From: Erythrobacter fulvus
GTDB lineage: Bacteria; Pseudomonadota; Alphaproteobacteria; Sphingomonadales; Sphingomonadaceae
Length of the DNA: 64,000 nucleotides
Direction: 5' to 3'
Assembly: GCF_028595285.1 (NCBI RefSeq)
Contig: NZ_JAQQXQ010000006.1
Location: forward strand, 124,001-188,000
Shown here: positions 28,774 through 38,547 of the stretch, one piece after another
Position numbering within the stretch: the stretch's first letter is position 1
How the letters are laid out: every line of letters starts with the position of its first letter
Made by a program: the position numbers and the translations under genes
The notes under the pieces: model-generated
Seen by the model: only the letters and a program-made list of their open reading frames with translations
What the model was told of the DNA's origin: nothing
Database searches by the model: none

Positions 28774-29883
28774 ATGCGTATCCTTCTCGCTTTCGCGCTT
28801 GCTGTCATGGCCAATGTCGCCTTCCCGGCTATGGCCCAGCAAGATTCCGCAACAGTGGAACTGGCCTCGGGAGCTCAGGTTGACGCTGCATATCTTGATC
28901 AGGCACTTGAAGCAGCGGCCGCCAGTCAATCAGTTTCCGGATTTTCGGTTGCCTTGGTGAACGGCAACCAAATCGTCTACCGGAGGAGCCTTGGTGTCGC
29001 TGACCGGGAAACACAGGTCGCCGTTTCCAAAACGACACTGTTCGAATTCGCTTCGATGTCCAAACCTGCCTTTGGTGCGTTGGTGGTCGATCTGGCCTCC
29101 GACGGTATCATAGATCTCGATCGGCCGCTCGCCGAATACTACCCGCATCCCGACCTTGGTGCTGATCCCCGCGCGGCGAAAATCACCGCCCGCCAAGTGC
29201 TCACCCATCAGAGCGGACTTCCCAACTGGCGGACCGACAGCCCTGATGGAAAACTGGATATCGCTTTCGAACCCGGAACCGGTCGGCGGTATTCTGGCGA
29301 GGGGTATGAATATCTGGCCGACGTTCTCATGCATATACTCGGCACCGATGATCGCGGTCTCGACGCGATCTTTCGCCAGCGTTTTGCGAAACCCTCGGGA
29401 GCATTCGATACCCATTTCGTGCAGGATGCCGATCGCGTGCGGCGCAAGGCAACCGGCTATGCAAAGGGCAAACCGTTCTCAGGCGATATCGACTACGCCA
29501 ATGACGGCTTTGGAGCCGCCTATTCGATCCATTCGACTGCGTCTGATTATGCCCGGTTTATGATCGGCATCATGGATGGCTCAACCCTCGATGAAGATGA
29601 GCGCGCGATCTTCTTCGCACCCCAAGGCGTGCCGATACCGGAAGACGATCCAGAGCGTGCCATCGGTCTTGCCGATCAGGCTCTCGGTTATGCCGTCTAT
29701 GAATTGCCGATCGGGCGCGTCTTTGCGCATGGCGGAAACAACGAAGGCTTCACCGGCTCGTCGGCGATGCTGCCGGACGAAGGATGGGCCTTCGTTATCG
29801 TATCAAACGAAAATCAGGCCAATGATTTTGTCCTGCAGACCATGAGCCTTGTGCTCGGCTTGATTCCTTTGCCCGCGCCCTAG
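28774..29883 (+). CDS. Serine hydrolase of the beta-lactamase/esterase (class C-like) family
   Basis: A 369-residue exported protein. It has a signal peptide (about 1-21, ending AMA-QQ), the catalytic S94-M-S-K97 motif, YSG (173-175) in place of the usual Y-x-N, and an HGGN motif near residue 328 in place of K-T/S-G. These are features of the class C beta-lactamase-like esterase/peptidase family, not of a dedicated beta-lactamase. Codon choice looks less GC-biased than its neighbours, which hints at transfer. It sits between katG and ahpF and may act on cell-wall peptides or esters. Confidence 0.82.
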   Translation: MRILLAFALAVMANVAFPAMAQQDSATVELASGAQVDAAYLDQALEAAAASQSVSGFSVALVNGNQIVYRRSLGVADRETQVAVSKTTLFEFASMSKPAFGALVVDLASDGIIDLDRPLAEYYPHPDLGADPRAAKITARQVLTHQSGLPNWRTDSPDGKLDIAFEPGTGRRYSGEGYEYLADVLMHILGTDDRGLDAIFRQRFAKPSGAFDTHFVQDADRVRRKATGYAKGKPFSGDIDYANDGFGAAYSIHSTASDYARFMIGIMDGSTLDEDERAIFFAPQGVPIPEDDPERAIGLADQALGYAVYELPIGRVFAHGGNNEGFTGSSAMLPDEGWAFVIVSNENQANDFVLQTMSLVLGLIPLPAP

Positions 29884-29895
29884 GGCGCGATGCCA

Positions 29896-31485
29896 TCAAG
29901 CGGCCTCGGCCACGTCCTCGGCGGGTTCGTTGCGGATCAGGAAGTCGAATGCGCCGAGGCCGGCCTTGGCGCCTTCGCCCATCGCCACCACGATCTGCTT
30001 GTGCGGCACGGTGGTGCAATCGCCCGCGGCGTAGATGCCGGGCAGGTTGGTTGCGCCGTGATCGTCGATCACGATCTCGCCGAACTTCGACAGCTCAAGG
30101 CCCGTCTCGCGCAGCCATTCGGTATTGGGCACAAGTCCGATCTGTACGAACACGCCTTCGAGCGCGATACGGCGCTCCTCGCCGTTGGCGCGGTTCTTGA
30201 GCACGAGGCCGTTCACGCGGCTGCCGTCGCCCAGCACTTCGGTGGTCTGGCCGTTGGTGATGATTTCCACGTTCGGCATCGAGCGCAGCTTGCGCTGGAG
30301 CACCTCGTCGGCGCGCAGCTTGGTGTCGAACTCGATCAGCGTCACGTGGCCTACGATCCCGGCAAGGTCGATCGCCGCTTCGACGCCAGAATTGCCGCCG
30401 CCGATCACCGCGATGCGCTTGCCCTTGAACAGCGGGCCGTCGCAGTGCGGGCAATAGGCCACGCCCTTGTTGCGATACTCCGCCTCGCCCGGCACGCCGA
30501 GATTGCGCCAGCGCGCGCCGGTGGAGAGGATCAGCGAACGCGCCATTAGGCTCGCGCCGTTTGCCATCACGACTTCGTGATAGCCGCCAACGTCCTTGGC
30601 GGGCTTGAGTTCGACCGCGCGGGCGAGGTCGATCAGGTCGATATCATATTCGCCGACATGCGCCTTGAGGCTGTCGGTCAGCTTGGGGCCTTCGGTATAG
30701 GTGGTGCCGGGCAGGTTCTCGATCCCGAGCGTATCCATCAGCTGCCCGCCGAAACGTTCGGCGGCAATACCGGTGCGGAAACCCTTGCGCGCGGTATAGA
30801 CCGCCGCTGCGGCACCCGCAGGGCCGCCGCCAACCACCAGCACCTCGAACGGAGCCTTGGCGGCGAGCTTTTCGGCCTGCTTCGCGTCGGCGTTCTTGTC
30901 CAGCTTCGACAGGATTTCGGCCAGTTCCATCTTGCCGTTGTAAAACGGCTCTCCGTTGAGGAAGGTCGCGGGCACCGCCATGATGTCGCGGCGCTCGACT
31001 TCGTCCTGGAAGGTGCCGCCTTCGATAAGAGTGGCGGTGATGCGGGGGTTTTCCAGCGCCATCAGCGTCAGCGCCTGCACCACGTCGGGGCAGTTGTGGC
31101 ACGACAGCGAGAAGAACATCTCGAAATGGAAATCGCCCTCGAGCGCGCGGACCTGTTCGATCAGGTCGGCATCGACCTTGGGCGGGTGACCCCCGGCCCA
31201 CAGCAGCGCGAGAACGAGCGAAGTGAATTCGTGACCCATCGGCAGGCCGGCAAAGCGCACCCACTTTTCCGCATCGCTGGCGCGGCGGATGACGAAGCTG
31301 GGCTTGCGATCATCGGTGCCGTCGAAGCGCGCGGTGACGAGGTCGTGCAGCGACGCGATCTGTTCGATCAACTGGCGGGTCTGGCGCGACTTCTCGCTAT
31401 CGTCGAGCGAGGCGACCAGTTCGATCCCTTCGCGAAGATTGCCGAGATATTGCTTCAGCTGGGCCTGCATTGCGGCGTCGAGCAT
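29896..31485 (-). CDS. ahpF: Alkyl hydroperoxide reductase subunit F
   Basis: A 529-residue flavoprotein disulfide reductase that keeps AhpC reduced with NAD(P)H. It has an N-terminal tandem thioredoxin-like domain with C129-H-N-C132, an FAD-binding [12 protein letters not shown] motif (about 219-230), the redox-active C345-P-H-C348 and an NAD-binding GGGNSG motif. ATG 31485 has GGAGGACACC upstream. It follows ahpC on the same strand after a 220-bp gap containing stem-loops. Confidence 0.96.
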   Translation of the reverse strand: MLDAAMQAQLKQYLGNLREGIELVASLDDSEKSRQTRQLIEQIASLHDLVTARFDGTDDRKPSFVIRRASDAEKWVRFAGLPMGHEFTSLVLALLWAGGHPPKVDADLIEQVRALEGDFHFEMFFSLSCHNCPDVVQALTLMALENPRITATLIEGGTFQDEVERRDIMAVPATFLNGEPFYNGKMELAEILSKLDKNADAKQAEKLAAKAPFEVLVVGGGPAGAAAAVYTARKGFRTGIAAERFGGQLMDTLGIENLPGTTYTEGPKLTDSLKAHVGEYDIDLIDLARAVELKPAKDVGGYHEVVMANGASLMARSLILSTGARWRNLGVPGEAEYRNKGVAYCPHCDGPLFKGKRIAVIGGGNSGVEAAIDLAGIVGHVTLIEFDTKLRADEVLQRKLRSMPNVEIITNGQTTEVLGDGSRVNGLVLKNRANGEERRIALEGVFVQIGLVPNTEWLRETGLELSKFGEIVIDDHGATNLPGIYAAGDCTTVPHKQIVVAMGEGAKAGLGAFDFLIRNEPAEDVAEAA

Positions 31486-31544
31486 GGTGTCCTCCGGGGC
31501 GCGTCGGGCGCGCGAAAATCTGGGATGATCCGTGGCGGGTAACA

Positions 31545-31602
31545 CGGGACCGGATGCCATCCGCCCGTCAAAGGGGGGGAGGGGCGGGAACATCCGGTCC
31601 CG
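31545..31602. repeat. Stem-loop in the ahpC-ahpF intercistronic region
   Basis: CGGGACCGGATG (31545-31556) pairs perfectly with CATCCGGTCCCG (31591-31602), a 12-bp stem with a 34-nt loop. A second inverted pair (CCCGAG/CTCGGG, about 31610-31636) and two GGCGCGCC palindromes lie nearby. The structures could attenuate or process the ahpCF message. The rest of 31486-31705 holds no gene. Confidence 0.5.
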
Positions 31603-31705
31603 GCTACGACCCGAGGGCTCGAAACGGCTCTCGGGATTTTACGGTCGGCGCGCCTCTTGGGGGAGGGGGGGATGCGGCGCGCCGGCCGGTCTGTCAGGTC
31701 ACGTC

Positions 31706-32272
31706 TTAGATCTTGCCGACGAGGTCGAGCGAGGGGGCGAGGGTTTCCGCGCCTTCTTCCCACGCCGCCGGGCAGACCTGGCCGGGGTTGGCGCGCACAT
31801 ACTGCGCAGCCTTGATCTTGCGGGTCAGTTCGTTGGCATTGCGGCCCACGCCTTCGCAGGTGATTTCCATGATCTGGATCACGCCGTCCGGATCGACCAC
31901 GAAGGTCGCACGGTCAGCCAGGCCCACGCCTTCGCGCAGCACGCCGAACTGGTTGGACAGCACGTGGTTCTGGTCGCCCAGGAACGGGAACTTGAGCTTG
32001 CCGATCTTGTCCGAGGTGTCGTGCCAGGCCTTGTGGCTGAAGTGCGTGTCGGTCGAGACGGCGTAGACTTCGACGCCCATCGACTGCAGCATTTCGTACT
32101 TTTCGCCCATGTCCTCGAGCTCGGTCGGGCAGACGAAGGTGAAGTCGGCCGGGTAGAAGAAGAACACCGACCACTTGCCAGCGAGGTCTTCGTTGGTGAC
32201 GTCGAAGAAGTCCTTGCCAGCCTGGAACGCGGTCGCCTTGAACGGCTGGATGGTCGAACCGATGATACCCAT
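31706..32272 (-). CDS. ahpC: Alkyl hydroperoxide reductase subunit C (2-Cys peroxiredoxin)
   Basis: A 188-residue 2-Cys peroxiredoxin that reduces hydrogen peroxide and organic hydroperoxides. Peroxidatic Cys48 lies in DFTFVCPTE and resolving Cys167 in [11 protein letters not shown] 32272 gives the family N-terminus [11 protein letters not shown]; an upstream in-frame extension to 32392 lacks support. It leads the ahpCF pair. AT-rich sequence upstream (about 32340-32410) contains ATTGAT-like repeats that may be a peroxide-responsive site. Confidence 0.96.
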   Translation of the reverse strand: MGIIGSTIQPFKATAFQAGKDFFDVTNEDLAGKWSVFFFYPADFTFVCPTELEDMGEKYEMLQSMGVEVYAVSTDTHFSHKAWHDTSDKIGKLKFPFLGDQNHVLSNQFGVLREGVGLADRATFVVDPDGVIQIMEITCEGVGRNANELTRKIKAAQYVRANPGQVCPAAWEEGAETLAPSLDLVGKI

Positions 32273-32452
32273 GTGGAATTTTCCCTTGTGTTGGGGTGGT
32301 TGAGAGAGGGCGGAAATTCGATGCTGCCCAGATAGGGATTTTCGCGCTGCACAAAAGTTGATTTGTGCGATTGCGAAAATCGGATTTATCAATCGTCGAT
32401 ACGCAGCAATGATCGGATTGGTTCCCGTTGGCCGCCGGGACGCGGCAGGGGA

Positions 32453-33004
32453 TCAGTTGCTTGTCTGCCCGCCGGCAAACCGCTCCTCGCGCAGCACCGG
32501 GGCTGCCCGTCCGGCCGCGGCGACCAGTGCGTCGGCTTCCTTGAGTACGGCCATGAAGGCCTGATGGCTTTCGTCCATGCAGCCTGAATTCCATGCGATC
32601 TCTATCGTCGTCGCGCCGCGAGTCAGGCGGATCGTTCCGTAGGGCAGATCGGACATTCGATTGACGCAATTTGCCGGATCGGGCGCCTCGTCCGGCAGGC
32701 GCGCGAGGATTGCAGCAAGACTGGCGGCGCGGTGCGGATCATCGGCGATTTCGTGCCAGACGAGCGGGTAGGTGCCGAGCGGTTTGAAGCGTTCCTTGCG
32801 CGTTTCGGTCCAGCTGCCCCCGCCAAGGCCGGTCAGCCGCCAGCGGGTAACAGGTTCGCCCCAGCTCTTGACCTCGAAGGCCATGAAATCCCATTGTTTG
32901 GCAGAATTGTTTTCGTCGTGTGCCGCAGCCGGGCCGAAGAGGGAAAGTCCGGCTACGGACAGGGCAACAATCAGGGGCGCGACGAAGGAAAGGATGCGGC
33001 GCAT
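32453..33004 (-). CDS. Exported protein of unknown function
   Basis: A 183-residue protein with a clear signal peptide (MRRILSFVAPLIVALSVAGL..., cleaved near AAA-HD). The mature part has two Cys (in ANCVNR and SGCMDES), which could form a disulfide, and an amphipathic C-terminal helix. No family is recognised. Its ATG shares the CATG at 33002-33005 with the ATG of the divergent membrane-protein gene, and no clear Shine-Dalgarno is seen. Confidence 0.65.
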   Translation of the reverse strand: MRRILSFVAPLIVALSVAGLSLFGPAAAHDENNSAKQWDFMAFEVKSWGEPVTRWRLTGLGGGSWTETRKERFKPLGTYPLVWHEIADDPHRAASLAAILARLPDEAPDPANCVNRMSDLPYGTIRLTRGATTIEIAWNSGCMDESHQAFMAVLKEADALVAAAGRAAPVLREERFAGGQTSN

Positions 33005-33242
33005 GTGGAAGTGGATATTTATCGGGTTTGCCCTTTTCTACGCGATCGCCTTGGCGCTGCTGGCGATCGGCACCTTCGGCCTGTTCGGGCAGGAGCGCGA
33101 TCCCCTTTCGGGCATATTCCTGATTCCGCTGGGACTGCCCTGGAACCTGATCGGCGACCGCGCCGGACTGGCGGGCCCGTGGCTGGCAATGCTCGCTCCG
33201 GCGATCAACGCCGCCATCCTTTACTGGCTGTGGCGGCGTTGA
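33003..33242 (+). CDS. Small membrane protein, start overlapping the divergent gene
   Basis: A 79-residue protein with two transmembrane helices (about 3-26 and 57-77). AAGGAAAGG lies about 10 bases upstream of ATG 33003; an ATG at 32994 is an alternative. The start codon overlaps that of the exported protein on the other strand. Function unknown. Confidence 0.6.
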   Translation: MWKWIFIGFALFYAIALALLAIGTFGLFGQERDPLSGIFLIPLGLPWNLIGDRAGLAGPWLAMLAPAINAAILYWLWRR

Positions 33243-33285
33243 TCCTCCGGGCAGGGTCGTGCCCGAAGCGGAGTGACGGGCCGGA

Positions 33286-33771
33286 TCAGCCGCCGGTGAT
33301 CATCGCATCGACGACGACATAGGTCTCCGGGCCGAAGGTGATGGTTGTCTGGTCGCCGCTGCGGGTCCATTTCAGGTCCCATCCTGCCGAACCATCGGCC
33401 TGGACGCTGTCGGCGCCATAGGGCTCGGTGCCGCGGAAGAAGATCGCGCGCTTCATGCCGTCGGGCTTGGTCACCTCGACCAGATGTTCGCCGGGCGCAT
33501 CGCCCCAGTTGCGCTTGATCCCGGCATCGCATTTCTGCGTCGGCGGGGCACCGTCGAAGCCGCAGGAGATGATGGTCGTGGCGTTGTAATCGGTGCCGGG
33601 CACCAGCGCGTCCTCGGCGGCTTCGGGCGGCGGAGGCGGGCCATTGGTTTCGGCTGCCGCCATCGCTTCGGGACCGCCCGCAGCGGCACTGTCAGAGGTG
33701 TCGTCCCCCGTGCCGCCGCAAGCAGCGAGGCTCGCCACCAGCAGTGTGGTCCAAAGCAGACGCGTGTTCAT
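33286..33771 (-). CDS. Lipoprotein of unknown function
   Basis: A 161-residue protein with a lipobox (VASLAAC; Cys at about residue 18), an acidic, Pro/Ala-rich linker (ETNGPPPPPEAAED) and a C-terminal globular part with two Cys (ISCGFDG and QKCDAG). ATG 33771 (MNTRLL) was chosen over a 3-residue-longer start. No family is recognised. It is one of a row of exported proteins from 32453 to 35337 and is probably cotranscribed with the lipoprotein at 33812-34432, 40 bp upstream. Confidence 0.7.
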   Translation of the reverse strand: MNTRLLWTTLLVASLAACGGTGDDTSDSAAAGGPEAMAAAETNGPPPPPEAAEDALVPGTDYNATTIISCGFDGAPPTQKCDAGIKRNWGDAPGEHLVEVTKPDGMKRAIFFRGTEPYGADSVQADGSAGWDLKWTRSGDQTTITFGPETYVVVDAMITGG

Positions 33772-33811
33772 GATCGTCATGGTCTTTCCCCTTCGATCGA
33801 AGCGCAGCGCC

Positions 33812-34432
33812 TTACAGCGCGCCCTCGCTGCCGGTATACATTACCTCGCCGATGGTACCGTCGCGATAGGCAAGGCAGCGCCACGGCGCTTCGGCACCGG
33901 CGACATTGATGTAGATTTCGACCGCAGCTTCGGATTGCTCGATGCGATTGGTGCCGATCCCGCCGCCGCCGGTCACGTCATTGACCCGCGCAAGGCATTT
34001 TTCCTCAAGCGATCCCGGGCCGCGGATCTTCGCTGCGGCGGCCTTGGCCGGTTTCTGCTGCGCCGGTGCGGCTTGCGCCGGGCCGTTCTCGCCCATGCCG
34101 ACATTCGCATCGCCCATCGGAATGCTCACCAGTCGCACACCCTCGACATTGCTCACGATCGTCCCGCCAAGAGCCTCTGCCGAGGCTTCGTCGGGGCAGC
34201 CGACCAGAACCGCGCTGTCGTCGAGGTAGTTCGAGGTAGCCGGGCTTTCGCCCAGACGTCGGCAGGGCGCGCCGGGGCCGGGGTAGCCGTCGCCGAACGG
34301 GGCAAGACTTTCGGGAATGTCCACCGCAGCCGATCCGGCGGCAGGCTCGGCCGCGCTGTCTTCGGCCGGGGTTCCACCACAGGCGGCGAGAACCAGTGCG
34401 AGACTCGATGCAATCGTCAGGCGAGAAATCAT
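33812..34432 (-). CDS. Lipoprotein of unknown function
   Basis: A 206-residue protein with a lipobox (LVLAAC, Cys near residue 18), an acidic Ala-rich linker and a globular region with four Cys (GAPCRRL, LVGCPDE, EKCLAR, WRCLAY), which would suit two disulfides in the periplasm or on the surface. ATG 34432 gives a proper signal sequence; the longer frame from 34627 does not. No family is recognised. Confidence 0.7.
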   Translation of the reverse strand: MISRLTIASSLALVLAACGGTPAEDSAAEPAAGSAAVDIPESLAPFGDGYPGPGAPCRRLGESPATSNYLDDSAVLVGCPDEASAEALGGTIVSNVEGVRLVSIPMGDANVGMGENGPAQAAPAQQKPAKAAAAKIRGPGSLEEKCLARVNDVTGGGGIGTNRIEQSEAAVEIYINVAGAEAPWRCLAYRDGTIGEVMYTGSEGAL

Positions 34433-34551
34433 GTCATGCTCCACTGTCATCACAAGACAGGAAAGTATGGCGGGGCAGTTTCGTGCCGGCGGTGTGCCTC
34501 GGTGCCGGCATGATCCGGCCCCGCCATTGGTAACCGGTTTACCCGTCCCGC

Positions 34552-35337
34552 TCAGCGGCAGTTCGGGTGCTGACCGATATCGCGGATGTCGTAGAACTTG
34601 CCGTCGTCGATGATTACTTGCACGCACTGGCGGCTATCGCGCTTCCACTGGATCGAATAGCGGCTGTTGCCGCTGGTGAAATTGTCGACCTGGGTAAAGC
34701 CGCGCCGTTCCAATTCGCTCATGCCACCGGCCGCACGTGCGCCCCGGAGGTCGTCGATCCGGGCGGTCTGGACATAGCCGCCGCGGCGCTGGTGATGGCC
34801 GAGGTTGGCCTCGCGCTCGTCGACGCCCTTCTCGTAACCATGCGAATAGGCATCCGAGCGGCTGTAATTGTGGTAGGTCGCGCCGTGGAGCCCGTCGGTG
34901 TAGCCGCGGTCGAACTCGGCGGTCTGTTCGCGGTCATAGTCGCGGCCTTCCTTGTGGTGCGACTTGCCGCCGAGCAGCGCGCCGAGGATCGCCGCCCCGG
35001 CGACCACGCCGACCGCTGCGGCAGCGCCGTCACCCTTGTGATGGCCGCAATCCTGATCTGTGGCGTCACTGACGGTCATGACCTTGCCGCTCATGGATTC
35101 GACGACCACGCAGTTGTCGTTGCCGCCGTGCCACCAGTAGCTGTTGACGAAGCCGCCGGAACTGCGGTGGCTGGAAATACTCTTGAAACCGCGGTTCCTG
35201 AGTTCCCGTTCGGCGCTGGCGGCATCCATGCCGTTGATCCAGGTGAGGCTGCTGGCCTTTTCAGCGAGCACAGGCGTCGCAGCAAGCGTTCCGCAAACCG
35301 AGGCTGCGAGCAGGCTGCGGGTCAGACGATTCTTCAT
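34552..35337 (-). CDS. Exported protein with duplicated domain around a glycine zipper
   Basis: A 261-residue protein with a signal peptide (cleaved near VLA-EK). Residues 34-97 and 195-260 look like two copies of one domain: A-x-x-x-E-L-x-x-R-G-F, then an aromatic strand (SYWW; YSIQW), C-V-x-V, a G-K turn and a final Cys. Between them is a Gly/Ala-rich hydrophobic stretch (about 103-124, [21 protein letters not shown]) like a glycine zipper, and a His/Tyr/Asp-rich linker. No family name can be given. Confidence 0.72.
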   Translation of the reverse strand: MKNRLTRSLLAASVCGTLAATPVLAEKASSLTWINGMDAASAERELRNRGFKSISSHRSSGGFVNSYWWHGGNDNCVVVESMSGKVMTVSDATDQDCGHHKGDGAAAAVGVVAGAAILGALLGGKSHHKEGRDYDREQTAEFDRGYTDGLHGATYHNYSRSDAYSHGYEKGVDEREANLGHHQRRGGYVQTARIDDLRGARAAGGMSELERRGFTQVDNFTSGNSRYSIQWKRDSRQCVQVIIDDGKFYDIRDIGQHPNCR

Positions 35338-35492
35338 GTTTCTCTCCCAAAATCACTGGCCGATCCCGACCGGAGCGCCAATCGCGCCATGGTGATTGCT
35401 TCGCTACGACCGCCGAACAGGCCCAGGTGCTGCCGCGAATGGCGGGTGCGGTTGTCAACCTAGCTTGAGATATGCCTATGACCTATGGATAC

Positions 35493-35534
35493 TTTTGGCC
35501 AAAAATTGACATTTTCCGCCAGAATGGTACTAAT
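35493..35534 (+). promoter_or_regulatory. Promoter with palindrome for the AraC-family gene
   Basis: TTGACA (35506-35511) and TACTAAT (35528-35534) are separated by 16 bp, a near-consensus sigma-70 promoter. The perfect palindrome TTTTGGCCAAAA (35493-35504) sits just upstream of the -35. The -10 lies downstream of two in-frame ATGs, which supports ATG 35575 as the real start. Confidence 0.6.
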
Positions 35535-35574
35535 TGTCACCAGCGGGCACCGGGGGTCGGCCGGTAGGGTGGGG

Positions 35575-36639
35575 ATGGGACAGGACTTCAGTCTGCGATT
35601 TGCGCACTGTCTGGCGCGACTCCGGCGGGAAGAGCCCGAATTGGCCACCACTATCGTGCCCACTGGGGTTACCGGATTCTGGGCGAGCAATTTCGACTAT
35701 CCCGACTGGCTGACCCACGGCACCGATATTCCCGCGGGTCAGGCGCTTCCCCGGATGATTGAGCTGATCGACGATTTGCAGATCATCGCCAACCTGATCG
35801 GTCATGCAGGGGAGCAGCGGTTGGTTGAGTTGATGCTCGAATGGCCACGCTTTCCCGCCCAGACCGAGTCCTTGGCGGCACCCGATCTGGGGGCGGCGCT
35901 GGAGTATCTTGCGGGCGCAATTACTCACCGCAATGCCCTCGTAACTCTGGCTTACCACCGCGATGCGCGGAAGGGGTGCCTGACGCTTAGAAGCGATGAC
36001 AGGCTGGGGCCATTCCGGCCGCTGTTGGAAGCAGTGGTATGGGTGGTGATTTTTCGCGTGGCGCGGGGGTTTCTCGGCTTCAGGCCAAGCACTGCCAACG
36101 CGCTCGACCGGATCGCTATCCGATCGGTGCATGCGGCTGCACTCCTCAAGCCGTTGCTCGATTGCGAAGTCAGCCGGAGCGCCGGCAAGCTATCGGAGTT
36201 GCTGATCGAAGCCGATGTGCTGGAGGCTGCCAATCCCGAATTCGATCCGGATTCATGGCACCGCCTTTCCCCGCAGGAGCAAGCCGTCGATCCTGCTGCC
36301 GCGATGCCCCGCAATATCGCAGAGGTGATGCCGATGCTGCGCAATGCACTGGCCGAAGTCGGGCGCGCGCCACAGCTGGCCGAAATTGCCGCGCGTCTGG
36401 GAATGTCCTCGCGCAGCTTTGCAAGGGCGATGGCCATGGCGGGATTATCCTATCGTGATCTCGTCAACGACACCCGCATGGCGATAGCCCGCGATTTGCT
36501 TGTCGAAGGGCGTGCTCCGGTAAAGGATATCGCCCTGCGACTGGGTTATGGCGATGTGACCGCTTTCGTTAGGGCATTCAGGCGCAGCCACGGCGTCTCG
36601 CCGACCCGCTGGACACAGGCGACGGGCGCGAAGAAATAG
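35575..36639 (+). CDS. AraC-family transcriptional regulator
   Basis: A 354-residue regulator with an N-terminal sensor-like domain (about 1-245) and a C-terminal AraC double HTH (about 265-350): APQLAEIAARLGMSSRSFARAM is the first helix-turn-helix and VKDIALRLGYGDVTAFVRAF the second, ending RRSHGVSPTRW. It resembles the longer AraC regulators of the OruR/ArgR-like group. Earlier ATGs (35485, 35524) lie upstream of the mapped-looking promoter. Its target is unknown; it converges with aroC. Confidence 0.85.
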   Translation: MGQDFSLRFAHCLARLRREEPELATTIVPTGVTGFWASNFDYPDWLTHGTDIPAGQALPRMIELIDDLQIIANLIGHAGEQRLVELMLEWPRFPAQTESLAAPDLGAALEYLAGAITHRNALVTLAYHRDARKGCLTLRSDDRLGPFRPLLEAVVWVVIFRVARGFLGFRPSTANALDRIAIRSVHAAALLKPLLDCEVSRSAGKLSELLIEADVLEAANPEFDPDSWHRLSPQEQAVDPAAAMPRNIAEVMPMLRNALAEVGRAPQLAEIAARLGMSSRSFARAMAMAGLSYRDLVNDTRMAIARDLLVEGRAPVKDIALRLGYGDVTAFVRAFRRSHGVSPTRWTQATGAKK

Positions 36640-36668
36640 CCCGCGAGAAAAGTCGGCCGCGCTACCGC

Positions 36669-37739
36669 TTACCCCATTTGCCCCCGGTGCAGCAGTTTGT
36701 GATCGGCCAGCACCAGCGCCATCATCGCCTCCACCACCGGCGTGCCGCGGATGCCGACGCAGGGGTCGTGGCGGCCCTTGGTGACCACCTCCACCGCCTC
36801 GCCCGCAGAGTTGATCGATTCCACCGGGGTAAGGATCGAGGAAGTCGGCTTGAACGCCACCCGGCACACCACCGGCTGTCCGGTGGAAATGCCCCCCGCC
36901 GTCCCGCCCGCGTGGTTGGCAAGGTAGATCGGCTTGCCGTCTTCACCGGGGCGCATCCTGTCAGCATTCTCCTCGCCGGTCAGCCGCGCGGCTTCGAAGC
37001 CGTCGCCGATTTCCACGCCCTTTACCGCGTTGATGCTCATCATCGCGGCGGCAAGGTCGCTGTCGAGCTTGGCATAGATCGGCGCGCCCCAGCCTGCGGG
37101 GACGCCGGTGGCGACGCATTCGACAATCGCGCCGAGGGACGATCCGGCCTTGCGCGCGGCATCGACCTTTTCTTCCCAGCGTTTGGCCGCTGCCGCATCG
37201 GGGCAGAAGAACGGATTGTTGGCGATTTCGGAATAGTCGATGTTTGCCGGGTCGATCCGGTCGCCGCCCAGCTCGCAGACATAGGCGGTGATGGTGACTT
37301 CGGGGATCACCAGCCGCGCCACCGCGCCCGCCGCCACCCGCGCTGCCGTCTCGCGCGCGCTTGAACGTCCGCCGCCGCGATAGTCGCGGATGCCGTATTT
37401 GGCGTCATAGGCGTAGTCGGCATGGCCCGGGCGATATTGCTGGGCGATGGCGCTGTAGTCCTTGCTGCGCTGATCGGTGTTCTCGATCATCAGGCTGATC
37501 GGCGTGCCGGTCGTCGTGCCCTCGAACACCCCCGACAGGATCCGCACCAGATCATCCTCGCGCCGCTGGGTGGTGAAACGGCTGGTGCCCGGCTTGCGCG
37601 CGTCCATGAAGGGCTGGATGAACTCTTCCGAAATCGCGAGCCCCGGCGGGCACCCGTCGACAACCGCGCCCAGTGCGGCCCCGTGGCTCTCTCCCCAGGT
37701 AGTAAAGCGCAGCACGCGCCCAAAGGTGTTCCAGCTCAT
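36669..37739 (-). CDS. aroC: Chorismate synthase
   Basis: A 356-residue FMN-dependent lyase catalysing the last step of the shikimate pathway (EPSP to chorismate). Family signatures visible include [18 protein letters not shown] (about 16-33), [15 protein letters not shown] (about 102-116) and the [19 protein letters not shown] stretch (about 119-137). ATG 37739 ([12 protein letters not shown]) is the canonical start; the frame open to 37928 is not coding. It stands alone, convergent with the AraC gene, with a palindromic repeat in the upstream region shared with ruvA. Confidence 0.97.
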   Translation of the reverse strand: MSWNTFGRVLRFTTWGESHGAALGAVVDGCPPGLAISEEFIQPFMDARKPGTSRFTTQRREDDLVRILSGVFEGTTTGTPISLMIENTDQRSKDYSAIAQQYRPGHADYAYDAKYGIRDYRGGGRSSARETAARVAAGAVARLVIPEVTITAYVCELGGDRIDPANIDYSEIANNPFFCPDAAAAKRWEEKVDAARKAGSSLGAIVECVATGVPAGWGAPIYAKLDSDLAAAMMSINAVKGVEIGDGFEAARLTGEENADRMRPGEDGKPIYLANHAGGTAGGISTGQPVVCRVAFKPTSSILTPVESINSAGEAVEVVTKGRHDPCVGIRGTPVVEAMMALVLADHKLLHRGQMG

Positions 37740-37760
37740 GGGTCTTCCATTACCTAAAGT

Positions 37761-37828
37761 CCCGTTCGTGTCGAGCGCAGTCGAGACACCTTGATTGATG
37801 CATCTCGACTTCGCTCGATGCGAACGGG
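37761..37828. repeat. Palindromic repeat element, copy 1
   Basis: CCCGTTCGTGTCGAGCG... (37761-37787) and its inverted counterpart ...CGCTCGATGCGAACGGG (37802-37828) form a long imperfect palindrome. A closely related element lies at 58751-58816. It occupies the divergent promoter region of aroC and ruvA. Confidence 0.75.
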
Positions 37829-37917
37829 GATTTGTGCGGTAGAACACTAGCCAAGCCAGCGGGATTGCGTCAGGAACTTTGTGCTCAAGTAGCGAAGCGG
37901 TAGCACGGCGAAGACTC

Positions 37918-38526
37918 ATGATTGCCAAACTCTCAGGCAGGCTCGATGCGACCGGCGAGGACTGGGCGATCGTCGACGTCGGCGGGGTGGGCTACCTCGT
38001 CCACTGTTCCAGCCGCACGCTCGCCGCGCTGGGCGAGGTAGGGGAGGCCTGCACCGTCCACACCGAATTGCAGGTGAGCGAGAACGACATGCGCCTCCTG
38101 GGCTTCGCCGAGCAGGCCGAGCGCGACTGGTTCCGCCTGCTGACGGGCGTGCAGGGCGTGGGGAGCAAGGTCGGCCTCGCGATCCTTTCCGCGCTCTCGA
38201 CCGGAGAGCTGCGCGACGCCTGCGGCAAGGGTGACGCGGCGATGGTCGCCCGTGCGCAGGGCGTCGGGCCGAAACTGGCGGGCCGGATCGTCAACGAGCT
38301 GAAGGACAAGGCGGGCGCGATGCCCGGCGGCAGCGCCGGGTTCGTGCCGGGTTCGGCGGCAGCGCCGGTTGGCGGCGCGGGCGCGGACGCGGCGAGCGCA
38401 CTTGAGAATCTCGGCTTCAAACCCGCCATCGCCGCACAGGCGGTCGCCCGCGCGCTCGAGGAGCTAGGCGAGGGCGCGAGCGAGGGTGACCTGATCCGCG
38501 TGGCGCTGAAGAAGGCGGCGGGTTAG
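37918..38526 (+). CDS. ruvA: Holliday junction branch migration protein RuvA
   Basis: A 202-residue DNA-binding protein that holds Holliday junctions for RuvB. Domain I ([20 protein letters not shown]...), domain II with helix-hairpin-helix segments ([18 protein letters not shown] and [19 protein letters not shown]) and C-terminal domain III (about 155-202) are all present. ATG 37918 is used. ruvC is not next to it in this window. A DsrE-like gene lies between it and ruvB, which is not the standard ruvAB order. Confidence 0.95.
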   Translation: MIAKLSGRLDATGEDWAIVDVGGVGYLVHCSSRTLAALGEVGEACTVHTELQVSENDMRLLGFAEQAERDWFRLLTGVQGVGSKVGLAILSALSTGELRDACGKGDAAMVARAQGVGPKLAGRIVNELKDKAGAMPGGSAGFVPGSAAAPVGGAGADAASALENLGFKPAIAAQAVARALEELGEGASEGDLIRVALKKAAG

Positions 38527-38547
38527 AAGAGGGCAGGAGGACTTACC

